Shown here piece after piece: positions 1 to 12,696 of a DNA stretch of 64,000 nucleotides. A program made the position numbers and the translations under genes. The notes beneath the pieces were generated by a model. It searched no databases. It had not been told where the DNA came from and saw only the letters and a program-made list of their open reading frames with translations. The stretch's first letter is position 1; each line of letters starts with the position of its first letter. Origin of the DNA: Sipunculus nudus. Lineage: Eukaryota > Annelida > Sipuncula > Golfingiida > Sipunculidae. The stretch spans positions 53,145,624 to 53,209,623 of the forward strand of contig CM049308.1 in NCBI GenBank assembly GCA_026874595.1, in the 5' to 3' direction.

Positions 1-360
1 TGAGTAAAGCTCTTTAAAAGTTTCATATAATACACAAACTAGTGGCGCAACTATTTTTGCATGGTGCCCAAATGTTTGTCTGTCCTGCGTAAAAATCACT
101 CATATCTCTACAGTTGTTTGACTTATCTGCCTGAAATTTTGCATGTGTATACATAATTGATAAGTCTGCCGTTTTTATGACAGATGGCACCACCTATAAT
201 TACGTTTATGCTGCAGACATCCATGTTTATATCTCAGGATTGACATATCGGCCTGATACGGTGCATGTGTATAGATCTTCCATAAATTTTTATCATACAC
301 AAAACTGGTGGCGCCACCTGCAACTATTTTGCATGGTGTCCATCTGTATACTAAGTAACC
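1..360 (-). repeat. Satellite fragment (GGTGGCGCCACC family), reverse orientation
   Basis: This stretch, read on the minus strand, matches the tandem array at 54.77-56.08 kb: the same order of a palindromic box, a stretch ending in GATCTATACACATGCA, a stretch GATATGTCAA, then GATGTCTGCAGCATAAA and the next box. Boxes lie at 41-52 (degenerate), 183-194 (degenerate) and 307-318 (perfect GGTGGCGCCACC), spaced 142 and 124. It runs off the left edge of the window, so its full extent is unknown. I see no gene in it. Confidence 0.8.
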
Positions 361-1163
361 CCCGCCCCCCTGTTTTAACGAAACTGTTTTCTTCCATAAG
401 CATGGAATTTCTCACTACTGTAATGATTTCAAACCTATAAACGTAACTTTAAAGTTGATCTACCTCCAGAATGGTTCCGTGAATTTTAGAGAATAAGTTT
501 TCTTTGAAATCACTTAATCATTAAGCCCTTATTTTACCATCGGTGAACGAGAAATGTACCATTGTTTCTATTTTATTGTTTTTTGTCACCATTCAAACAA
601 GGCTTTAAAACTGCAATTTGTTTTGTCTCCAATAGAATATTTGTATTTATTTTAAGTCTTGAATCATTGAATTATAATTGAAATAATATCCAGAAAATGT
701 GATTAGTATAAATGATATACATTTAATTTGATGTAAATGTTTCCAAAAGGTATGAATGTGTATTGTATTACCTTCGTAATAATAATAATAATCATACCTA
801 TAAAATTTATATAGCTATATATATTATAATATTAAAATTATTCATATTATATAATACTTAATATATATAGTATATATATAAGAATAATGTATATATATAA
901 TATATATTAAATTTATAATATATATTTCGTATATATTACATATATATAATGTTAAAAAACTTCAAAATTGCAAGAGATCAGAGCACAATGGTGAAACACG
1001 GAGACAGGTATATTTTGGCAAACACTTTGTCTGATTTATCTGTTTACGATATTGTAACCGGTGTTTTTTTTAGTATAAAACAACCACATTCCTATATTTA
1101 TATTTCATATATTGGCTAATAAATATAATTTTGTCTTGATATGTTTGATAAAACAGGGAATAC

Positions 1164-1220
<57 letters not shown>

Positions 1221-3780
1221 TGGTGGCATCTGGATAAAGAATCAGTGATTCTAAAGGTCATGTGCCATTTAACGCGAAAGCTTTCAGCAACAATAAAGCA
1301 GTTCCATGAACCTGTTATACCAGTTGCTCCCTTTCCACCTCGCGGTAACGTTATTTTCTCGTAAATCATATTTATGAAATCATTTTCTTTCCGACATGTG
1401 GTTTAGATGTCGTATTATCTATTGAAACCTTTCAGAAAGTGTTCGGATATGTTTCCTATGACGACAGTCAGCAGGTATTCAAAGCAATTAGGAGTAATGA
1501 CGCAGGGATATCACGCCGGTACAAAATTACTTGTGGGTCTTGTGAGAGACAATATGTCTGAAAACGGAAGTTATCGGATTATTGCGTCTGCGTGATTAGG
1601 GCATCTTCCAAGATACTTAAATGAGGAAGCCGAACTCTCTGTACTGTGCTGTAAATGGACAGAAGGGAATTTCATTATTATAAAATGACATTTCTTTAAG
1701 TGAACCTCGCGAACCGCTAAAGTGAAAGTAACGGGAGGCACGAGGCTTAATGCTTAGTTCATAATTTTGCCAGCTGAAGGTAATGTCTTATTATTTTTCT
1801 TTCATCTTTTTTCCAACAGTCATGTTGTTAATAACTCTTCTTTCTATGTGTCTGTGCATTGGTCTTAAGCTTCCAGCTTGTTTCAGGATCAGTTACAACC
1901 AGTTAAGTCCAGCCTATCCAGTGCATCCATTGCAAACGACACTACATTTAATACGCCAACGTATACTTTTGATTTAATTAACTTTGTCGTATTTACAATT
2001 CTGTTTATCTGTTTTTATTTGAGCATTTTGATCCTTTCGTTTAAAAATGATATTGAACAAACTACTAAAAAGATTTTTAATTACAGCGATTATATCAAAT
2101 GTTTCTTCGACTGGTTGTGTTGTCGCAAAATTGCATGGAATACCATGTACCAAACGTTACTCAACATCATATCGTGACTTATTTGCTGGTTGTTACTTTT
2201 ATCAATCTAAAAATATAGGAATATCATAGACAATAAACACATATTCCTATCCTGATCTGGTGTTTCAATCCTATCTTTCCAATGTCCATATCAGTTATTC
2301 CACTGCATTTTCAAAGGGTATAAATTAGGATGAAGAAAAAACTTGGATAGGTTTTGTTTTTGTTTTGTCAAAAGAAGTAACACCTAATGCAGGAGAATGT
2401 TTTTATCAGATGCCAAACTTTGCCTTCCCGATGGACTAACGGGTCACGCTATACATCGAAATAAAATACAGGAATTGACAGAAGTCACGTTTCTGTCCCA
2501 TTTTCCGGTTAAGGAGTACAAATGATTCCTCCCTGGTATCTCAAGACACGGTAGACCAAACTCTTCCCGTAATGTGACTGTTGTAATGAAGCTAATTTAG
2601 CTACATGACTGTTTCTACAATTATGTACGTTCTAGTTTTCTTTTCTTGCAATATATTGTCTCTGTCTGACCAAAAGAGATCTATGCATAGCTTCACCGAT
2701 ATCGACGTGAAAACATATCCTATCTTGTGGATTAAATCTGTTTTATTGAATAATTCATGCGGTTTCTAGGTTCATACTGAATTAACGTCTTGTTTTTGCT
2801 TCCTGAGACTTCATTAATATTCCTTTTTTATATGTGTGTGGAGATGAGTTTAGGACAACGTGACATGCCGGTAGCACACGCTGTCTTTCATTGTGTTAAC
2901 CGGGTCCGGTGACTTCAGCTTCTGCTGGTCTTCGGTGTGTAATCAGCCCCTTTCCTGAGTCATATCACCGGAAACCCCCCTAAACGTGCACTCGTTTGTG
3001 AGTGACCCACGACTTCCTGGCATAGCCATTTCATAATGCTTGCATGAAGCTCATACTAGGTTCGTGAAACATATGCTATCACCACTCCCATGCAGAAAGT
3101 CGAAATTACCACCCCCGGCTTTGACCTTTGTTCTGCTTCTGGACTACAGATGCCGGTTTAGACAGATTAATCGTTCAACATTTAGATAAATAAATAAGGA
3201 GCATATTTAACATGTATTTTCACTTTATTTTTATTGAAAGAGAGAATTTATTTTTAAACTGTACATATTTTGTGGATACAGCTTCTCAATATTATAGAAG
3301 TTATAATATAGAGGAAACCTCACAAAAAGGGAGGGGGATATTAAATATAAAAAAACATATCAAGGATATAAAAATACTCATTACCAGATTATCAGTGTAT
3401 TGATAACTTCTTAAATTGTACAAAATACAGGAACAAAAGACAGTGTGGTCCATTGTTAACATCAAAGATGACCAAGCCAACAAAGCCGGGTATAAATATA
3501 CCCTTTGTCATTGGGCAGACTTGGGCCATTCTGTATTTTGCTTTGAACTGCTATGATCAAGCATGCCTGTTGATTGCATGGGTTCATTGCGTGCCATCGG
3601 TCTCCCAGGCCTGTATTTCAGGAGACGTCTAATGTAGGCTTTGCTTCTCGGGAATGTTTGGAAGTTCTTTTTGTTAAAGAACAACGTGATCAATCATCAG
3701 TTGTTCGGTTTGTTTACAGGCGACACACAGTCCAGATTATTAGCAGTATCAGGGACATTTTTGTACAAATTGCTCCTTTC
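361..3780. other. Non-coding stretch, AT-rich
   Basis: No exon with a convincing splice context or recognisable protein was found. It holds AT-rich low-complexity sequence at about 780-950 and a TA microsatellite at 1168-1219. The upstream exon of the globin gene could lie here or beyond the window edge, but I could not identify it. Confidence 0.5.
1168..1219. repeat. (TA)n microsatellite
   Basis: Uninterrupted TA dinucleotide run of about 52 bases. Confidence 0.95.
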
Positions 3781-4313
3781 CGGTGTAAAGATATCAAACT
3801 ACCCCCATTAGGTTACCCCTCCTTATTATATGAACACGAGTTGAGATTACCCCCTGGTTTACCTTAAAATTTATTTCAGGTTAACGCCGTTCTGTTTATA
3901 TTACCCCTATTCTAAATGATACATTCTTATATGTTAATTGAAAAAAATGTGAAAGATACAAGATTAAAAAAATAGAACCAATATACATTCTGTCAATGTA
4001 AAGTCCCAAATTGGAAAATGTATGATTAAATCATATATTTATATTGACTCACACTTACACCTCACCAAAGAGTATTACCGACAACATATCAATATAAAAT
4101 ATACGAAGGTTGGACTTGATTTGAGATATGCAAAGAAAGAAATAAAAAAATTATTATATGCAAATAATAACATGTTTGGCTGAAATCGTAGCGTTAGGAT
4201 GAAATCAAAGGTTACCCCCGGGGGTAATCTGGTAAAGATTTCACGTTACCGGGGTAACTGGGTTCGGATTACCCCCGGTTATTCTAACGGGTCAATTTGA
4301 AATCGCTACACCG
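3781..4313 (+). mobile_element. Terminal-inverted-repeat element, family A copy 1 (MITE-like)
   Basis: About 533 bases with an AT-rich core and ends that are inverted copies: the left end starts CGGTGTAAAGATATCAAA and the right end, reverse complemented, starts CGGTGTAGCGATTTCAAA. Inside each end are nested palindromes made of GGGGGTAAT and ATTACCCCC blocks. No coding capacity is visible, so it would be non-autonomous. A second copy of similar size and layout lies at about 20205-20751. I could not see a clear target-site duplication. Family-level naming would need a repeat library. Confidence 0.65.
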
Positions 4314-5576
4314 ATTCTCATTATAACTTGGAAACATTTGTGACAATACCCTTCCTAGGTAATTGACATTTCGCAAAGCGGTCCTGTGGTCCGACGTGCA
4401 TTGAATGTCTTTTCAGTCAATTTAACTTTGATACAATATAATAATAGGTATCTTTGTTCGCTTTGTATTCATCTGTTCTTCCTATAAATAGGCATTCCCA
4501 TTTGGGCCTACCTTATTGATTCATATATGTGAGAGAGTTGAATGTGATAGAGTGAGTGACATTTTAAATCGCTCTGTATGTTTACAAAAGTTATGCCCTT
4601 GGGGTAACAGGGGCCTGTTTGAACCTGATTGTTCCCATGGTATAAAGGTCCTTTTGATTACTTATAAATAATGCTGTGTAATGCTCTGAATAAAACAAAT
4701 ACAGAGGCGGGATTTTAGTCATTCTACAGCATTTAAAGTATTACATATGTTACTTTTAAACTGGCGGCAGGCCAGATGCTTGTCAACTTGATTGGCTGAA
4801 CTCTGAGCAGGGTACCACCAGTCTTGTGCCAGCCACATGATCAAACTTACAGCAAAGCCTCGCTTAACCCTAGAACATCTGAACTTTTGAACATATAAAC
4901 CAAAGACCTACGTTGATAAATCTTCAATTTAGAAGTGGTTTAACGATATCAAACTGCAGCGTTTTATGCCAGTGGGATATTTTTTGATTTAGGAACACAC
5001 CTTTTTTGCAATACTGATGCATGTGCCTTTGTTAAATGTTAAATGAGATTATGGTATAACCTGATCTGATACAGTCATGCATAAATGTGGATTTCGTTCT
5101 CATGTCATTCCAAAATCACATTATAACATGTTTCCTTCATCCGAATGATTGCATCCAACTCGTTTTGTCAATTCTCCTGAAATGTACTAAATCTTTACTT
5201 GACATACCTCAGCTTGCAACCTTTTACACTGTGATGCCCAGAGCACTTTTTGGGTCAAAACTTACTGCATTTTAAAGGGACCTTTTCAATTGGATGTTAA
5301 ATCTACGTTGTGATTTATACCTAAATTATTAATTATAGGTAACTACCAATGTTTCGTTCTGACCTGTTTGCTTACTCCTATATGCAAGTGGAAATAAATT
5401 TCACTGCCGCGATCAGTTGCACAAGGCAAACATTGTGGTCGTATCGCGCAGCTTCACAGTCATTGTTTTTGAAAGTTTCCAAGAGTTGTTTTGAAGACAC
5501 ACACACACATACATATATGTCTTTAAGCGTCTGTATGACACATTTCAAACACGTACGCATTGGTTTTTAAAAAAAT
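4314..5576. other. Non-coding stretch
   Basis: No gene, RNA or structured repeat that I can support. Confidence 0.4.
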
Positions 5577-5814
5577 AAGGTATTATGTTTCCAGTAGAGG
5601 TTAATTCTAAAACAGGTTTAGATATACATAATATTTCATAGTAAACTCATAAATGGAAACTCATAAAGTTATGATTCTACTTATTAATATATTTAATTTC
5701 AAATACATAGATATAATTATCTGAAGAGCAGGCGTGATGATAACCATCCCCCCCCTCACCATTCAAAAAAGTTGGGGGGATATAAACCCCTATCCCCCTA
5801 TATTGACGCCCCTG
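5577..5814 (-). mobile_element. Dispersed element family B, copy 1
   Basis: Read on the minus strand this begins CAGGGGCGTCAATA and G-rich sequence, passes through an AT-rich middle with TATTTGAAATTAAATATAT, and ends in a block containing GGAAACATAATACCTT. The same order of landmarks is found on the plus strand at 14774-15039. It has no coding capacity and its class is unknown. Confidence 0.6.
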
Positions 5815-7852
5815 AGAGGGGTAGGGGCGACTCAATTAATTTTATTGTACAAAGGCAATCAGGCTGCATATGAATATTCTATTTATTATACAACACAATC
5901 ATAAAGTAAAGTAAGAAAATAAATAGATGCCCGGTGGCCCCTGTCGGGAGGTCATCATAGCAAGAGGTTCAACTACAGGTTTAGATGATTACAAATGTAA
6001 TCACAGTGTATCGGACGTCTGAACGGTAGCAATCAATCGTCCTTGCGTGGTTGATGGCACTCCAAAGTAAACGCCCGGAAGTGCGCCTACATGGCCGGAA
6101 GCAAAGAACGAATATTAATTGATTCTCGGCAGATACTTTTATACGTACAGCAGGACGGGGCGTTCCTTCGGGCTCCGATATAAAATACAGGGGCGTATTC
6201 CAGCAAAGGGGCGGAAGGGGGCCCTTCCACTCCCCCGGATTTGTATCAATAAGGATTACGTTTTCTAAAACAAAGTCACGGTACTCCGACACTTGATACC
6301 CCCAGTTGCGGGGACTAGTTTTCTTCTGATCACGAAATGTTACCCCTTTTTTTTAAATCCGGTTTTATCACTTTATTTTAATCATATTGTATTACACTCA
6401 ATCTTTAACAGCATGAAGCGCGGAGGCCGTGAAATTTGAGGAAATGCTAATATTAGATACTACCACCGCTACACTGGAAACCGTGGGCAAGACCCTGAAT
6501 CCAATGAAGGACTACGTTCTATATACGATTGAATGCAACATATGAAGAGTATTTTCAAATAACAATTAATAAGTTATAATTAATAAATTATATATATATG
6601 TAAATATAAATTTATATATATTCTTATATATGTCATAATCATTGGGTCACAAATTAGGACTATAATAGACTATTAATAAGCGGGAAACTATTCTGAATAT
6701 TTATACAACAGAAAGGGACACACGCTGAGCACCTTCTTTAAAAGTATTTTCACCCAGATTCCAGGGATAACGAGTACACCCTTATGGTGTTCCAATGTTA
6801 AATGTATAGGCAATCTATTACACACCCAGCAGGTCTTGTTACTGTAACAGTATGTCTTCCCCGGAATCCAGGTTCGATTTTTTCCGTCTGTGTTATAATT
6901 TAGCTAGATGATTTCTGAATCCCAACATTCCTTTCCGAATCCCTGAGACATTGTTATGGAAACTAGTCCAGTCAACGCCCGCAATAATCAAAATCAACGG
7001 CGGATACCGCACCGACGATGATCAAAGATGTTATTCATGAGGGGTGGTCTTAATATAGTATTTTTTCTGAGTAGTTTTATAATTGCTCCGGCGAGTTTAT
7101 ATTTTTGCATGTCTATTTTGCGTGTTAACGACCCATATATTGCAACTTACTGGGAATGTGGGTAATTGTGTTAGATGCAGACTGGATACTAAACTGCGAT
7201 CTATCTTAGTTTGGAATTTTGCAGGTGATTTAAAGTCTTAGTGGTGGCAGTTGATACAAATTGAATAGTAAGATAAATTTAAAATTGACATTATTAACTT
7301 TGGAATTGAAACTGAAAGTAAGAAATGAATGATGAATGCACGCGGTATAAATGATGACATATTTGGTAGCATTGATAAAATAAGAACTATATAATAACAC
7401 AAATGGTAATACTTGCTGAAACATTAAATATGTCTCTGCGTTAATATTGTATGAAAGATTTATTAGAAATTAATCTTAACCACCTGGTTTAGGTCCCGTG
7501 ATGAATAAATGGCTGCATGGGTTAAGGCAGACGGCTGTACCCATCTTTTCCTTCAATTTCCACCTGCTCTTCAGATACTTTAAATCTGAGGTAAAGGTAT
7601 ATGTATCGTTAATCAAATATCAGCTTACCTGAATTTATGTGAACAAACAGAAAAAAGTACAATTAACGTAACTCACTCTGACGGGAGCGACAGCAGGGAG
7701 ACAAGACTTGAGTTAAAATCAATGCTTACGTCACAAACCTTTTTAAATGCAGGTGACATCCGATGGTTTATGCCTACAGTCTATTTTTTTTCTCTCGCTC
7801 CTTCGGCAATAATGTCATTTATCTTGTTTTGTGGTGTTCGCTGGTCTGTTTG

Positions 7853-7855
<3 letters not shown>
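5815..7855. other. Non-coding stretch upstream of the globin exon
   Basis: I looked here for the missing A-B helix exon of the globin and did not find a convincing one. A G/C-run cluster at about 6190-6240 includes a GGAAGGGGGCCCTTCC palindrome. Otherwise nothing stands out. Confidence 0.4.

Positions 7856-7909
<54 letters not shown>
7856..7909. repeat. (CT)n microsatellite
   Basis: Run of CT dinucleotides about 50 bases upstream of the acceptor of the globin exon. It would add a very long pyrimidine tract to that intron's 3' end. Confidence 0.95.
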
Positions 7910-7911
<2 letters not shown>

Positions 7912-7958
7912 TAGATATTTTGTAATGTTTATTACAATTCCTGCTATTATTATTACAG

Positions 7959-8184
7959 ATTATTTGAGACCCATCCAGATGTTAAAGATGCCTTCATGCC
8001 TTTCCGAGGACTCACCAACGACGGCCTTCGTGACAGTAAATGGCTCAGGGCGCATGCGCTGAGGGTGATGGGTATTGTGGAGAAAGTCCTTGCCAGAATC
8101 CATGATGAGGAGAAACTTGTAAAACTCCTACATGAGCTAGGACGTAAACATGTGAGCTTCAACGCAAAAACAGACTACATTGAC
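7959..8184 (+). CDS. Globin (neuroglobin-like), middle coding exon
   Basis: This exon carries the heme pocket of a single-domain globin, which binds a heme iron and usually O2. After the acceptor TATTACAG it encodes 75 residues starting LFETHPDVKD. The Phe of MPF is probably CD1; His in LRAHAL is the distal E7; His in LGRKHV is the proximal F8. The two histidines are 32 residues apart, as in vertebrate neuroglobin, and LGRKH itself is neuroglobin-like. The exon opens with one base of a split codon just before LF, which is the ancestral B12.2 globin intron. It ends at GAC followed by GTGAGT, the G7.0 position. The upstream exon (helices A and B) was not found. Globin assignment is firm; the subtype (neuroglobin-like, globin X-like or nerve globin) is inference. 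Confidence 0.93.
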
Positions 8185-8850
8185 GTGAGTATTTTAGGAA
8201 TATATCCTGTTTATTCGCGATATTGCAAATAGTACATACTTTTAACAAGCCTCTTAAAGTGGCGTTTTCATACGTATGGTTCAGACAAAACTAGATGTCC
8301 AAATCATTGGTAATGCTTACAAGGATTCTGTGGATGTAAGTTTTAAGAATTGAGTGCTTGCCCCAACATTGAGCATTTTTAAGCTCCAATAGTTAATGCT
8401 TCCATTTATAAAGGTGGTTGTGAAATATTTCGGATCATATACATCTGTCACAATCCGAGACTTATTAACTGAACTTAATAAAATTCATTATGATGTAATT
8501 ATTTAGAATTATGCATTACTGTATATATGTGGGCGTGATAATGCACGGGTATGTCAGCTTGGAAGAACACGGTGATATTAGATTCTAGGGACTTATCAGG
8601 TGCTTGTTGCCAAGAGATATAGGTGTTTGACCCGTTGACTCCCAGAGACCTTGTGTACAAACATGATCCGGGGATATTGACTTTACCTTGGAATACCGGC
8701 AGATTAATTACACAGCGAGAAATCGTTCAGTTATGCGATAAATGAAATCTGGATGTACACAAATTTCAGTGTGGATAACCTGAAGTCCAATCAGACCTGG
8801 TCACAATGCAATTTATGCTCAGAATTTAAATATGTCGTGTGACATACGCA

Positions 8851-9066
8851 GAAGCGGATTCAGTGGGGGGGGGGGGGGGGGTGTTCAGGAGATCCGGACC
8901 CCCCTTTTTCATCAGAAACAACGTTTTTTAAGGGCTACAGACAAAATTTTGCGGCCTGGACTCCCCTTTTCCAGACCTTGGGACCTTTTTTTTAAGGTTT
9001 CATTAGTCCTCCTGGGTTGGACCCCCCCCCCCCCCACCCTTTTCCCAAATCCTGGATCCGCCCCTG
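8851..9066. mobile_element. G/C-run inverted-repeat element
   Basis: The left end GCGGATTCAGTGGGG and the right end CCTGGATCCGCCCCTG are imperfect inverted copies (GCGGATCCAGG type) around about 170 bases of pyrimidine- and purine-run sequence. It resembles a short foldback or MITE-like element and has no coding capacity. Confidence 0.45.
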
Positions 9067-9082
9067 ATATGGAGGTTGGACG

Positions 9083-9136
9083 TAGCCTAGTGGTTGATAG
9101 CGGAAGGTAACTGTAACTCCAAGGGAAGGATCAAAT
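9083..9136 (+). repeat. Possible tRNA-like (SINE) head
   Basis: TAGCCTAGTGG fits a Pol III A box, and GGATCAAAT 34 bases further on is a weak B-box match. I see no intact tRNA fold. At most this is a decayed SINE head. Confidence 0.25.
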
Positions 9137-10373
9137 AGTTGTTGTGTGGTAGTACTTTACATCAGAGGCTTGTATGGTCGTGTTTTATATTTGATAAATG
9201 ATGAAGAGAGAATGTTTCTACACAAAATTTGTGGTGGTTATCCTGGCGGCGAGAACTAAAGTTTGAAGCAGCTTCGGCTACCGTAGTTTCCGCTGGAAAG
9301 CCATCATTACGGTCGGAGAGATAAACTTTCTGAGTAAAACCAGTATCGTTATTAATAACTACTGCATTAATACACCTTAGTCAACCGTGAATGTAATATT
9401 TATTAACTTTCCCAACAGAAGAACGTCACTTTTTGTCATACCTCGGGAAAATGACAGTTCGACAAGCAGACGAAAATGGAAAAGTACTGTTAAAATTTGC
9501 TTGTACAACTACCCATACTAGAATTGATCCGAACCCTACAGTTTGTACTGCCATATCAACGTCTTCAGTTTATTAAAAAATGACGTTTTGGTGGCAGGCT
9601 GCTGCATACTAAACCTGTAACACAAAAGAAAAGGAACAATATCCCATTCTTGTCGTGTGGTTATCTTCATCCTTCAGCGCACCAACAGATCTCTCCTTCG
9701 ATTTGAATAAAAATGTGTCCTATCACGGATGACCCTGTCGTTTGAAAAACTAATTTTGTAACCTTACTTCTGAAAGGAAAACTGAAAGCAAAATACAAAA
9801 TATGTCTTTTTATTCCGGGTCCACGTTTCTAATGTCTTTCACTTTCCGCGAAACTTGACACAAGCGTCGCGTAAATGAAATAAACTCTCAAATGTGCTCA
9901 TTTATCATTTATCTATGTGGGCATCTACAAAAAGTCCTGGATCTTATGATAATTAATGATGCAGCGAGATGGTGTCGGTCTGGCACCTAATGGCACAATG
10001 ACAACACGTCTTGTTAAACAATTCCTGGCAAGAATATGCAAAGTCATTGTGGGTTCACAAAGTTGGAACAGTGCTCCCAGCCTTATTTGTAGCTTATCTC
10101 TGTTATTTATACCATTGGAGTTATAACGAAAACCGTCCTACATATATTGATTGTTATTATCCAGTGCGTATCATGGTGGAATTCCAATGGCGGGCCAGAG
10201 GGGGGGGGGGGGGGGGTCACTTCCTGTTTAAAATTATTAAATAACCACATAAATTCTATGGATTCTGTCTTGACGGTCATTTTATATACAATTCAACTCG
10301 AGCCCTTAGAGTTTGAAATTAAATCTCATTTTATATTTAATAAAACACACAAACAAAATTGTTTAATTTGATT

Positions 10374-10445
10374 ATAAATATTCAAAATCTGAAAGCATTC
10401 AATAATATCAGCCTTGTATTGACGTCCACATTGAACATTTAACAA
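10374..10445 (+). repeat. 72-base direct repeat, copy 1
   Basis: Identical to 10664-10735 except for one base (T at 10398, C at 10688). The copies are 290 bases apart start to start, inside the globin intron. Confidence 0.95.
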
Positions 10446-10663
10446 GGGAAGAGATGCAAAGTCCCGCACGAGGCGCAGGCCATAAACCAACTGACCCTCT
10501 GTTATTGAAATGCACACGGCTCAGGTTCACAAGTGACGCAAGCTAATATGTACCCAAGCGTTAAATTACCAGAGTTCACGTGTACCTATGCGTCCTATGC
10601 AACTTACGTTTCTAGTATATTAAATCATTATAAAGATGACATGTTCCTACTTTATTGCTTTAC

Positions 10664-10735
10664 ATAAATATTCAAAATCTGAAAGCACTCAATAATATCA
10701 GCCTTGTATTGACGTCCACATTGAACATTTAACAA
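10664..10735 (+). repeat. 72-base direct repeat, copy 2
   Basis: Second copy of the repeat at 10374-10445, with one mismatch. The sequence between the copies shows no internal similarity to either. Confidence 0.95.
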
Positions 10736-11447
10736 TGCTTGTATTGCAATATTAGAATCAAATATAGGATTCGATCAAATATTCCCGAGATCCCAAGTTT
10801 AATCGGATTACCTATCTGCGGCGCACTCCATTAATAGCCTTTGTTTTCCGAAATGGTTTTTCATTTCCCGAACAATTGGTGGGGCTTAGCCCTATAGCTT
10901 CCGTGCTGTCCCCCTTCGCTCCGTTGACCTCCTCTGCGAGAAACTGGATACCTACGCCGCATAATTTGCAGTAAGGTGGGGCCCTGCCCTCTGCCCCCGC
11001 TCTCCCCTAACTTTCTTGTGTTGTTGCAGGGTTACCTTGTAAAATTCATACGGTGTATATCGGATCTAAGTACAAGATCAGCTCCACCCACCAAAGATGT
11101 ATCACTTTCTTAAGAATCGATAATCTTGCACTGACCATTCGGCCATACAATTAAAATTGTTCTCCCGCATTTCGTAGATTTATTTTTTTTTTCAACAAAG
11201 ACATCTGTAATGTTGCTAATATGTTTCATGGCACTTATTCGTAAGATGAACTTTTAAAAAAGGAATGAAAAATGGGCTAAATACTGCGTATATATATGTT
11301 CACCATTTAAGTATTTGAATAATTTTTTTTAGTTAAGCTGGCATATTCTAACTTACTGTGAATCGATTGGTAAAAATAAAAAAAGAGGAAAGCTCTTCGC
11401 CCGGTCGCATCATATACTTTTGTCCCCCACAATCCGTAGAACAACTC

Positions 11448-11473
11448 TGTGTGTGTGTGTGTGTGTGTGTGTG
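11448..11473. repeat. (GT)n microsatellite
   Basis: Uninterrupted GT run. Confidence 0.9.
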
Positions 11474-11806
11474 GCCTTATGGAAAACTGTTAATAAAAAT
11501 ACAAGGACATCCTTACATTTGCTGAAAATATAGAATATAACAGACATCGCTGGGAAGGGTACCAGAAATACCGCGCATTGTTGTAGCCAATTCCCTATAT
11601 AAACTACACTCTACGTAACTCATTACTGCGATGAAGGCAGCATTGACGAGTACCCTTTTGATCCATTTAATAAATCCGTGTACCAAGCAAAAATACACCA
11701 AGATACAAACATCTCTTTGAAAAAGCATTGAGTCTCCTGGGTTTTCACAATTTTGAGATTAAATGGAAAGCTGCAACTAAACATAAAAAAAGGAACATTT
11801 CTGTTT

Positions 11807-11808
<2 letters not shown>

Positions 11809-11851
<43 letters not shown>
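11809..11851. repeat. (GA)n microsatellite
   Basis: Uninterrupted AG run within the globin intron. Confidence 0.9.
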
Positions 11852-11853
<2 letters not shown>

Positions 11854-12564
11854 CATGGTGACAATGACCCCTGTCCTGAATTTAGTTTACCTGAACAATA
11901 AGATGGACTGTAAAGTTTCATTTTTATTGATGAGGGAGATCAATAAAAAATTCAGATGTTCGTCCGGTAACCTTCGTCTTTATAATGGATGAGGCGGGAT
12001 GCGGAGAGAGTGAGCGCGTCTTTGTGTCTGGTTAAAGGCAATCCATCTTCAGCCCGGGGCCGTAAGAATGCCATCGAATGCTGTACTCTCACATGATGCT
12101 TGTTTTGCCGTTATTCATGCCGCCCGGCTCGCCTACTCCCCGCCGCTACCATCTCTGGTTTATTACCGTGACACTCGAAGCTTATATAATCAACACTATG
12201 GGGCTGTGTTTTCAAGATACATCACGATATTATCAACAAGCTTGACATTCAGCATAAATGATGTATAATTTCTTATAATGGAAAATGAACCGGGCCAATA
12301 TATTACTGCTTTTAACCGGACCACGGCTTCAGAACGTCTTGTTTATACACACCTAAACAATGTTTACGTGAATGGACAAATATAAAAGAAACATGTACTT
12401 TCTTTTAGAAAATAATTTTTTTTAAAAACAGGATGTTTTTCTCCTTTCATATTGCCTTTGCCAAATATTTCGCGCCCCCCCCCCTCTGTTTTGTAACTTT
12501 AATTATAAACAATGCATTAATGTCTTATAACTGTAGTTAATTTTTGTTCTTTTTCAAATTACAG

Positions 12565-12696
12565 CTCATCGGACCACAGTTCATCCATGCGATTCAGCCT
12601 GCGCTCAAAGATCACTGGACGCCCGAGGTAGAGGAGGCGTGGTCGGACCTGTTTAAACTAATTGGACACTTAATGAAAGAAGCAATGACATTATGA
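12565..12696 (+). CDS. Globin (neuroglobin-like), last coding exon
   Basis: After the acceptor TTACAG this exon reads in phase 0 as 43 residues and a TGA stop. It starts LIGPQFIHAIQPAL, the middle of helix G, and continues through helix H (EAWSDLFKLIGHLM) to the C terminus. It joins in frame to the exon ending at 8184. The junction at the Leu after the Asp corresponds to the universally conserved G7.0 globin intron, for example the second intron of vertebrate beta-globin. The C terminus stops soon after helix H with no long tail. With the other exon, 118 residues of a normal-length globin are present; roughly the first 30 to 50 are missing. Confidence 0.93.
   Translation, partial: LIGPQFIHAIQPALKDHWTPEVEEAWSDLFKLIGHLMKEAMTL

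Larger units (their letters stand above)
8185..12564 (+). other. Globin intron at G7.0
   Basis: About 4.4 kb intron joining the two globin exons in phase 0 (GTGAGT donor, TTACAG acceptor). It contains a G/C-rich inverted-repeat element (8851-9066), a possible tRNA-like box (9083-9136), two 72-base direct repeats (10374-10445 and 10664-10735), and GT and GA microsatellites. No other gene is supported inside it. Confidence 0.85.

Noticed and set aside
1407-2229. Open frames of 60-99 codons on the plus strand
   Set aside because: No domain, no splice context and low-complexity or AT-driven composition; consistent with chance.
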